The notes below the pieces were generated by a model. The model was given only the letters and a program-made list of their open reading frames with translations. It was not told the origin of the DNA and made no database searches. DNA of 42,808 bases from an uncultured Chloroflexales bacterium (GTDB taxonomy: Bacteria > Chloroflexota > Chloroflexia > Chloroflexales > Chloroflexaceae): positions 1 through 42,808 of the forward strand of contig CALANA010000049.1 in the NCBI GenBank assembly GCA_937925925.1, given 5' to 3'. The position numbers and the translations under genes were made by a program. Shown here in pieces: positions 7,934-16,900 of this stretch. Numbering within the stretch: the first letter of the stretch is position 1; each line of letters begins with the position of its first letter.

Positions 7934-7992
7934 CAGTGTAATCCCAGTGTAATCTCAAATAGTTGTACAATTCCATCTCTATGCTGTATAGT
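7934..7992 (+). promoter_or_regulatory. 11-bp-period direct repeat next to a second candidate promoter
   Basis: CAGTGTAATC occurs at 7934-7943 and again at 7945-7954, an exact repeat with an 11-base period. It lies directly upstream of TTGTAC (7963-7968), an 18-base spacer and TATAGT (7987-7992). Direct repeats of this period are typical half-sites for OmpR/PhoB-type response regulators bound on one face of the helix. The regulator itself is not identified in the window. Confidence 0.5.
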
Positions 7993-8066
7993 AGATTTAA
8001 GCTCTATAAAAAGAACAGGAGTGAAGTCTTTGGATATTTCTGGTTTAAGGAAAGGAATGTACTATA

Positions 8067-9527
8067 ATGAAACGGGTAATTATTCGTGAGCCTACTCATA
8101 TCCCTCCTTTTGGTGAGCCAGCGCGCGATCTGCGTATTCTTAACAAGCCACTCTGGTTATGGCAACGAGATTTATTGATGCGGCACTGTAAAGGTACAAT
8201 AGAAATAGATTCTCCTGGTGATATTCCAGCAACGACAGATGAAGAATTACTCGTTTATAAAGATAACCTGTTTTTTAATAAAGATTTGATTGATACGTTT
8301 ATTTCTTATGCTCAAGCTAGAAAAACCCCGGCGCAAATTGCCTTCAAAAAAGGTGATCGTACGATTGAAGCCCATGCCCTGCGTTTACAATCAGGTATTC
8401 GTGATATAGGTGACGTATATGTGGCCGATCTGTACTATTATCCTGCTGGAGCATGTGCAGATCCGCAACCGCTGATTATTGATACCGAAGGCAGTGAAAT
8501 GGGCTATTATCATATCCCACGTTATATGGCTCCCACTCAAGGAGATCTGGTCTTTCAAGTACCACTGCGTGTCTTCCTCTCGATTGAAAACTGGGTGCAT
8601 GTTTTTCTGGCAAACATTCCTCTCGGTGTCTTTCACTGGGCACGTTCACGCGAAAATGTGATGAACAAAGGTCGTATCAAGGATATACGGCGCTGGCGGA
8701 AGGAAGACCTGCAGGCGTTTTGGGTTAAAATAGGGTTTGTATTCAATACATTTTGGGAGCGACTCAATCCGTTTGAGGATCACTGGCGCAACCATTTTTT
8801 CGCTTCCAGGCAGATGGTCAAGGTGGGTAAAAATTGTTCGATTGATCCCACAGCCATTATTCATGGCCCCACCGAGATCGGGGATAATGTCTATATTGGC
8901 CCTGGAACCGTTATTACCAACAGTTTGATTGGGAGTAACGTGAATATTATGCAAGGGAGCCAGGTGATGCTGAGTGTGATCAGTGATCGCTGCTTCTTGC
9001 CCTTTAATGCTGCGCTGTTTATGAGTAGTATGATGGAGAATTGTATGGTCGCGCAGAATACGACGTTACAACTGTGCGTCATTGGTCGCAATACCTTTAT
9101 TGGTGCCAATAATGTTTTTACCGATTTTCATCTATGTACCGAACTTGGTAATGAGATAAAGACCTATCATAAAGGTCAGTTGGAAACGGTTGGTCTGTCA
9201 GTGCTTGGATCGGCAGTTGGGCATAACTGCAAAATAGGGAGCGGCTTTGTGGTCTATCCAGCACGCATCATCGGTTCTAACACAACCTTAATTTTTAATG
9301 AGGATGATCACTTGATCCGCCGTAACATTCCTGGTCTCAGTCCCGATGATGTGGACGAGGAGACCGGGGAGGCACGCCGCATTATTTATCGTTGGCCGCA
9401 CATCTATGATCCTGATGGTAGGATGACCCGGTTACTTTCGCAAGAAACTGCCGAGATTGACTCAGAACTGCCCCAGGCGTTACAGATATCATCAGCCAAT
9501 CATTCTACGAATCATGTTGTACATTAG
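8067..9527 (+). CDS. Left-handed beta-helix (hexapeptide-repeat) acyltransferase-like protein
   Basis: This 486-residue protein has a C-terminal half (about 255-420) with imperfect hexapeptide turns such as IDPTAIIHGPTEIGDNVYIG, VITNSLIGSNV and VIGRNTFIGANNV. These form the left-handed beta-helix found in sugar-nucleotide pyrophosphorylase/acyltransferase proteins of the GlmU type. The N-terminal 240 residues contain no recognisable nucleotidyltransferase G-x-G-T-R motif and are not assigned. An acyltransferase role in envelope sugars is possible but unproven, and a scaffold role cannot be excluded. AAAGGA precedes the ATG. The response-regulator gene starts 12 bases after its stop, behind GGAGGAGAG, so the two are likely one operon. 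The first third of the gene is visibly AT-richer than its neighbours. Confidence 0.78.
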   Translation: MKRVIIREPTHIPPFGEPARDLRILNKPLWLWQRDLLMRHCKGTIEIDSPGDIPATTDEELLVYKDNLFFNKDLIDTFISYAQARKTPAQIAFKKGDRTIEAHALRLQSGIRDIGDVYVADLYYYPAGACADPQPLIIDTEGSEMGYYHIPRYMAPTQGDLVFQVPLRVFLSIENWVHVFLANIPLGVFHWARSRENVMNKGRIKDIRRWRKEDLQAFWVKIGFVFNTFWERLNPFEDHWRNHFFASRQMVKVGKNCSIDPTAIIHGPTEIGDNVYIGPGTVITNSLIGSNVNIMQGSQVMLSVISDRCFLPFNAALFMSSMMENCMVAQNTTLQLCVIGRNTFIGANNVFTDFHLCTELGNEIKTYHKGQLETVGLSVLGSAVGHNCKIGSGFVVYPARIIGSNTTLIFNEDDHLIRRNIPGLSPDDVDEETGEARRIIYRWPHIYDPDGRMTRLLSQETAEIDSELPQALQISSANHSTNHVVH

Positions 9528-9539
9528 GAGGAGAGAGCT

Positions 9540-10487
9540 GTGAGCAAGGAAAAGATCCTTGTCGTTGAAGACGCTCCTGATATTTCGAGCCTTTTGAAGA
9601 TTTATTTTACATCGCAGGGCTATGAGGTACTCACAGCAATGCGGGGACAGGTGGCGCTCGAAATTTGCCGTAAGACACCCCCCAACCTTGCGCTTCTGGA
9701 TGTGAATTTGCCCGATATGGAAGGCTATGATATTGGTAAGGCGCTTCGTGCTAGCCCCCGTACGCGCCATATCCCGATTATTTTTCTCACCGCTCGTGGT
9801 GAACGTCGGGATCGGTTGATTGGTCTGGGTGAAGTACAGGCCCAGTATTATATCGTGAAACCCTTCGATATTGAGGAAGTCCATACCATTGTCAAGAATC
9901 AGCTTGATGATGCGCGCCGCAAAAATCAGTCACATCCCGTGACGAATTTGCCGACCGCAGAGATTATTAACGAGGAACTGCGCAAGTTGCTGGCAAGCGA
10001 AGGCTGGGCACTGGCGCTGGTGCATATTAATGGCTTTGAAATATTTACGCAATCATACGGATCAGTCGTTGGCGAAGATGTTCTTAAATTCACGGCTTTA
10101 TTGCTCAGTGAGGTCGTTAACGAAATGGGTGGCCCGGAGGATTTTATTGGTCAAATGGTCGTTGGGCCAGATTTTGTTGTAATTTCTACGCCGGAAAAAA
10201 CAAAGGCGATCTGTGAACGATTGATGACACGCTTTGATAACGAAATCGGGTTGCACTATAACTATAAACATCGTAAGCAAGGTTACCTCGAAGTTCCTGA
10301 TGATCAGGGTGTTATGCGTCAGGTGCCACTGATGTCTATTTCGATCGGGGTTTTGAGTAGTTATGAGGGGCCTTTCTACGATATTCGCGAATTGAGTGAA
10401 ACGGTCGAAGAAACGCGCCAGAAAGCTGTGGTGCTGGCCCGCGAACAAAACAAGCGCAGCATGGTCTATTACGGCCGTGCGCGTTGA
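9540..10487 (+). CDS. Response regulator: REC domain plus degenerate GGDEF-like domain
   Basis: The protein has 315 residues. REC domain about 5-120: acidic pair Glu10-Asp11, phosphoacceptor Asp54 in LLDVNLPDM, Thr84 in FLTAR, and Lys107 in IVKPFD, all intact. The C-terminal part (about 130-310) has the outline of a GGDEF domain (PVTNLPTAEIINEEL, ALVHINGFE, GSVVGEDVLK, late SISIGVL), but the signature position reads VVGPDF (207-212) instead of GGDEF. Cyclic-di-GMP synthesis is therefore unlikely; nucleotide binding or protein interaction is more probable. The GTG start at 9540 follows GGAGGAGAG. It is the only response regulator near the giant kinase at 10916 and is the natural candidate partner, though 428 bp separate them. 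Confidence 0.9.
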   Translation: MSKEKILVVEDAPDISSLLKIYFTSQGYEVLTAMRGQVALEICRKTPPNLALLDVNLPDMEGYDIGKALRASPRTRHIPIIFLTARGERRDRLIGLGEVQAQYYIVKPFDIEEVHTIVKNQLDDARRKNQSHPVTNLPTAEIINEELRKLLASEGWALALVHINGFEIFTQSYGSVVGEDVLKFTALLLSEVVNEMGGPEDFIGQMVVGPDFVVISTPEKTKAICERLMTRFDNEIGLHYNYKHRKQGYLEVPDDQGVMRQVPLMSISIGVLSSYEGPFYDIRELSETVEETRQKAVVLAREQNKRSMVYYGRAR

Positions 10488-10915
10488 GGTGTACCGGAGT
10501 GAGCGCTTATTCGATAAAGTTCCACAAGTATGGTAGACTAGTAGCCTTGAATTACCGACCGGAATGTGATGACGAACCATAGTAGCATGTACTTGTGATA
10601 TGACGTGCGGTCAACGAAGTCACCAGCAGGCAGGGAGGAGGGACGTATGGAGTGCCAAGATGCATCCCGGAAACCTCCTCCTTATGTATCATTACCCACT
10701 GTCCTATAAATCCGACCTCGCATTTCCTCGGCGTTCCATAATGTTGCCGGATAGAATACCTGAATATACGAAAGAATAACAGCCTGCTACGTTTATAAAG
10801 CACAAGACAGCCGGGTATCGATGATCGATAGTACATAAGTTGGCTCGCTATACATGCAACGACTTGAATGCTGGATTCAAGTAGTATCTGTATAAACCCT
10901 ATTTTATAGATTGTC
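10488..10915 (+). promoter_or_regulatory. Leader region of the giant kinase with an operator-like palindrome
   Basis: No gene is supported in this 428-bp gap. ACTTGAAT (10862-10869) and ATTCAAGT (10875-10882) form a perfect 8-bp inverted repeat with a 5-base spacer, 34 bases before the kinase ATG. TATAAA follows at 10891-10896. A minus-strand open frame through the gap has no recognisable protein features. Confidence 0.5.
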
Positions 10916-13900
10916 ATGGATGTTACAACCACCTCGCACCAGACCCATGAATGGGATCTACTTGCACAACTTGCGCTCTGTGGGCAGAACGGTGTTACCG
11001 ATCTGGATCTGGCGTTGTTTACTCAATATGTGGTTGATTTGTTACAACGCTATGTTCCTTGTCCCTGGGGTCTCTTTGTGGTGGTTGAAAATGGAACCGT
11101 CCATACGCAGGCCAGTTGGGGGTTGAGCCATGAAGAAGAGGCGCAATTGCTTCATGGTAATGGCAGCAAATCGTATGCTGATGAGCAGTATTATCTGCTC
11201 CGGGTAGGAGCCGAGGAGGTTGGCTATTTGCTGCTGGCAACGAACAACGAGGTACCAGCGACGTTTTATACTGCGCTGGCGGCACAACTGGGGTTGTTGC
11301 TGTTTACCCAGCGCCATAACGCCCAGCGTCGTCAGAATACCACGCCCAGCGTTGCTCCACCAGTCCCTCGTCAGGTTGATCAGGAACAACTGCTCGTGAT
11401 GAGCCAGCAGTTGCGTGCGAAGGTCTCGCCGAATGAGATTTTTGATACGCTGCTGGTTATCGCCCGGAATCTGGTGGATTGTACGGGTATCCAGATTTGT
11501 ACCTATGATCTATCGGCACAGGCATTGACGATCGTGTGCCAGATGGGAGTATATAGCACGGGGGAGTGGTCTAGTCAGCGGGTAACGACATGGCTCGTGC
11601 GAGAAGGCCATGGGCTACGTCTGAACGATGTTCACCATGATCACCTGCCCGGCGTTGACCTTCAGTGGATCTTTGCTGAAACTCCTGCAATTCGATCATA
11701 CCTCGGACTCCCTTTCAGGATTGATGATGAACTTGCGGTCACGCTCGAACTGGTTAGTGATCAGACAGGGGCATTCTCAGCCGAACAAGAACACCTGCTA
11801 TGGACAGTCGGGTTGCTGGCGGCACGGGCGTTCGTCAGTTCTCAGCGTGCGGAAGAAGCTGAGGAGCATCTACAGTTGCGTATTCAGCAACTCCGGGCGA
11901 TACAACGGGTGAGTAGCCAGTTAACGATGACACTGTATCGGGAGGAGATCCTGGATTTTGTGCTGGAACAGGCGCTCCGTGCTACTCAGGCCAGTCATGG
12001 ATTGATTGTCCTGCAAGAATTTGACTCCACCCAGAACAGCACCTGGCTTCAATCCTATAAGATTGTGACAACAGCCGGCTATAGTGAAGTAGATAGAGAA
12101 CAGTTGCTGCATCAGCAGATTGATGAGCGTTTCATTACTACGCTTGCGGCCTTACAGCGTGGGGAACCAAAATTAAGCCCAATCCTATCAAATGCCGAGC
12201 GAGATGCAACCCGCTGTGTTGATGCCCTATCCGCACTGGCGATGCCTATCTTCTATGAAGGTGGTGTTTTTGGCGCGATTCTCTTACTGGCTCCCCAATC
12301 GCCCGGGTTTGACCAGGAGGTTACCGAGTTTGTGCGTGCGCTGGCTAACCAGACAGCGCTGGCAATTGGCAATGCCCAACGCTATACCGAGCAGATTAAC
12401 CAGTTACGGCTGCTTCAGCAACGCGAGTCGATGCTGCGCAGTGTGCTGGAAATTGGACAGGCCTTGCGGGCAGATCGTTCGCTGGGCGATTTACTCGAGC
12501 AGATCGGCTATAGCGTCATTGAGACTGCGAATTTTCGCTCAGTTATCTTTCGGTTGATCGACCGTGAAAAACCGGACGTACTCCATGCAGTAGCTGGTGC
12601 CGGTATACCGCTCAATGAACTGGATCGCATTGCTCAGGCCACATGTCCGATGGAGTTTGTGCAGCGCTGTCTTGATCCACGCTTTCAGATTGGACGCACC
12701 TTCTTTGTGCCAACTGAAGTGGCTCCTCTGGTTGAGCAGAACCTGGATGTCCAGAGCTTTAGCTATGCTGGCTATGATCTGGGCCGAACGACCGATGTCC
12801 ATCCTTCAGACGTGGCCACTGTGGTTGATCTCGATACCTATGATGCCGCATTGATCGTCCGTAAAGAGTGGCAACCTAAGGATCGCCTGCTGGTGCCGCT
12901 GAATAGTACAGATGATCGGCTACTGGGTGTGATGGAAGTCAGTGATCCGATTAACCGCCAACGGCCAACCATGCGCACAACCGAGTTGCTGGAAATCCTG
13001 GCGGATCAGGCGGCGATTGCGATTGAGAATAACTATCTGTTGCGTGAAGCTCGCTCAACTGCGGAGCAAATGACGATCCTGTTCCAGGTGGGAGTAGCGG
13101 CTGCATCAACCGTTGATCTAGACATCCTGCTCAAGCGCGTCTATCAGCAGATAGTTAGCTATAAGGGCATGCCCAGTTATTTTTTCGTGGCATCGTATCT
13201 GCCACAACGGGAGCAGATGCGGTTTGAGTTGTTTATGGAACACGGGAAAATGGTTCGGCGGTTGCACAAGACGATCGTTCCCAAAACTGGTATGACGGGC
13301 TGGATTATTGATCATGGGCAACCCTTGCTGATCCGCGATCTGGAAGCAGAGCAAGCAACCTTGCCAGTTACGCCCGTTTTTCGCGGGAAGCAAGAGATAC
13401 GCTCATGGCTGGGTGTGCCGCTACGCATTCAGAATCGGATCCTGGGTGTCCTTTCTGTTCAGGAAGTCGTCCCACATGCTTTTTCGGAACGTGATACGCA
13501 GTTCTTTACCGTCCTGGCAAATCAGTTGGCGATTGCCATCGAAAATCTCGGCCTGTTCCAGGAACGGGAACGGCGTCTGGCGGAACTAGATGTTATCAAT
13601 CAGATTGGAAATATTACCAGTTCAACCCTGGATTTGCATCAGATGCTGAGCCAGATTTATTCTTGCCTGACGGCCTTTTTGCCCATCGATATTTTGAATA
13701 TCTATATCTATCACACCGTTTCGAATGAAATTAGCCTGTTTCTGGAGGGATACCAGGGTACTTATGAGATTCGCACCCGATCCCATCCGCCAGTGCGCGG
13801 CAGCCTGGTGGAACGCATTATTCAGACGCGGCAACCGCTGGTGTTCGAGAATCTGGTGGCCGAACAAGTAGATGCCGGTCTCAATCCATATCCGCTGGTG

Positions 13901-16900
13901 GGTAGCATTGAAATCCAACCAGCTTCGTGGATGGGTGTGCCACTTCTGGTTGGTGATGGCGAAGTCGTGGGTGTGATTGTTATCCAGAATTATCTGCCCG
14001 ATCTGTATGGCGAACGTGAAATGGCGTTCTTGAATACGGTGGCCAACCAGATTGCGCTGGGTGTGCATAATGCCCGCCTCTTTGCCGAGAGTGAGCAGCA
14101 GGTATTGAAGCTTAAGTTGCTCAATCGGGTGTCATCGGCAGCAGCGGCCACATTGGAGATGGAACAAATCTATACGGCGATGATCGACGCGATGGTGCAG
14201 GTTACGGGCGCAGATCAGGCGCGTATGGTGATCTATGACCGCCAGCGTGGAGTGGCCCCGATCGTGGCTGAATACCAGGCTACGGACATACCTGATTCGG
14301 TGACGATTCCGCTGGTCGATAATCCGTCGGTAGACTGGCTCGATCAGCATCTCTGCCCATTGATGGCTTTTGATGCGCAACACGATCCCCTGTTTGCACG
14401 CTCGCATGCGGTGTTCCGCGAACTCAACATTCTCTCGATTGCGTTAATTCCACTGATCATGGGTGGTGAGGTGATTGGATGTGTCGGGTTAGATTTTGTA
14501 CAACAGCAGGCCCATCTCAGTCCCCAGAATCTAGAATTGTGTCAGACCATTGCCAATCAGACGGTCACAGCCATCGAGAATGCGCGCCTGTTTGCCGAAG
14601 CACAGGCAAATGCCCGTGCTTTGCAGGTTAAAGTGGGTGAACTTTCGACCCTGCTCGAAGCAGCGCGTATTCTCAGTTCGCTCTTGCAACCAAATGAGGT
14701 GCTGGAAAACCTGATGGATCTGGTGCGGCGACAATTGAATGTCACTACGGCTGCATTGTGGTCGATCGGCAGTGATAACGTGTTAACTCCTACGGCTATG
14801 GATGGGATTCCGGCTGAGGTTGGGTATGTGATGCAGGTGCCCATAGGTCAGGGTATGACGGGTCAGGTAGCGGCAACGAATATGCCGCTGGTGATCGACG
14901 ATGTTGAAGCCTATGGGAATTCACTCTATCCTGAATTCAATCGTAGTCATGGGCTGACTTCGTATATGGGTGTTCCGGTGGTCTCACGCGAGCAGATTAT
15001 CGGTGTGTTGAGTGTGATGACAACCGCCTATCGGGCCTTTAGTGCCGATGAAGTGCGGTTGCTGTCCGGTCTGGCTGATCAAGCGGCAATTGCTCTGGAG
15101 AATGCGCGGTTGTTCCAGGATCGCGAGCGGCGCATTAATGAGTTGATGTCGATCAATAAAATTAGTGCGGCAGTTACCGCCAGGCTCAATCTCGATGATC
15201 TGTTGCTGGAACTCCATCGGGGCATTAGCGAGATTATTGATGTCAGCACCTCGTTCATCGGGTTGTACGACGAGCAAACGCACATGCTGTCCTATCCGAT
15301 TGCATATGATCAGGGCCGTCAGGTCGATCGTGAGCCGATGCCGTTGCCCCAGGAATTAAGCGGCTGGGTTATTCGCAATCACCAGCCACTCCTGCTGCAT
15401 TCGCTTGAGCAAGTACGCGACATGGGTCTGGATCTGGAACGAGGAGGCATTGCGCCGGAGAGTACGGAGCATTCGTTCTTAATCGTGCCGATTATTTCCA
15501 GTGATCGGGTGCTGGGGGTTATTAGCATTCAGAGCTACGAGCCACGCGCCTTTAATGAGGATGACCTGCGCTTTGTGCGCACCATTGCCAACCAGGCTGC
15601 CGTCGCCATTAATAATGCGCGGTTGTTCACTGAGCGCGGGCGGCGCATTGAGGAACTGGCAACCTTTAACGAAATTGGCCAGGCCTTGAGTGCGACCGTG
15701 AGCTTTGAGGAGTTGACGTCGCTGATCTATCGCCAGACCAGTCGGTTACTGGATACGACCAATTTCTATATAGCCTTGCTCGATGAAGTCCATCATGAAA
15801 TTACGTTTCCGCTGTTCTACGAAGCGGGCCAGAGTCGTCAGGTGCCACCGGCAAGTGATGATACTAGCCTCACCCGCTATGTCATTCACACGCGTGAGAC
15901 CCTGTTGCTGCAAGGGTTGGAGTTGCATGCGCAGGTAGCAGCCCTCAATATCGATTCACTGGATACCGAGCGGATGCCGCGAGCCTGGCTAGGCGTGCCC
16001 ATGATTGTGGCCGACAAGGTGATAGGTGTTATTGGTATCCAGGATTATGAACACGAGCATGCCTATGGCCCGGATGATATACGCCTGCTGTCCACTATTG
16101 CGTCGTGGGCCGCTATTGCGCTCGAGAATGCGCGCTTGATCGCCGAATCGCGCCAAAATGTCCGTGAGTTGACCGCCCTGTATGACGTAAGTGTCAAGCT
16201 CTCAGGTACCCTGGATGTAGAGACGATCCAGCACATGGTCGCTCAGGCTGCTCTGGATTTACTGGATGTCGAGGTATCGGCAGTGATAGGCTATGATTCC
16301 ATGGGGCAGTTTCTTGATCCCATACTGGCCAACCGGAATGTGCCGCATACGTCCTGGTATCAGACGATCATGAATGACCACTTGACAATGCAGTTGCTAC
16401 AGACTGAGCAACCGCTGGCGATTACCGATCTCCGAGAGACAGATCTCAACCTGGTTGCGGGAGAATGTGATATTCAGGGTGTGCTAGGTGTGGCGCTGGG
16501 TACACGTGATATGCGGATCGGGGCGATCTGGGTGGGTACCCGTATGCCACACGAGTGGACTGATCACCAGGTATCGTTGTTGTTGATTCTGGCGAATCAG
16601 GCTGGACAGGCGCTGAAGAGTGCCCATCTTTTTGATCAGGTCAGCAACCTGGCGGCTGATCTGGAGCGGCGCGTGGTAGAGCGTACAGCCGCACTGGAGG
16701 CCGCGAACAATCAGATTATTCACGAGAAGGAGCGCCTGGAAGTTGTCCACGAAATTACCCTGGCATTGACTGAAACGCTCGATCTCACGGAAATTATTAA
16801 TCGAGCGCTGGAGATGTCCTCGACCTACCTGGGTGTGGCTCGCGGCTCAATTATGCTACGTGAGCAGCAGAGTGGCGATCTGGTATGCCGGGCTGTCCTC

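Larger units (their letters stand above)
7584..8066. other. Intergenic region with a MITE copy and promoter signals
   Basis: The 483-bp gap holds the first MITE copy (7694-7814) with its 9-bp duplications at 7685-7693 and 7815-7823. This is followed by AT-rich DNA carrying two candidate promoters for the gene at 8067. No coding region is seen in 7584-7684. Confidence 0.75.

Noticed and set aside
10552..10932. Minus-strand open frame of 126 codons in the kinase leader
   Set aside because: No recognisable motif, no clear ribosome binding site, and it overlaps the kinase start and palindromic sequence.
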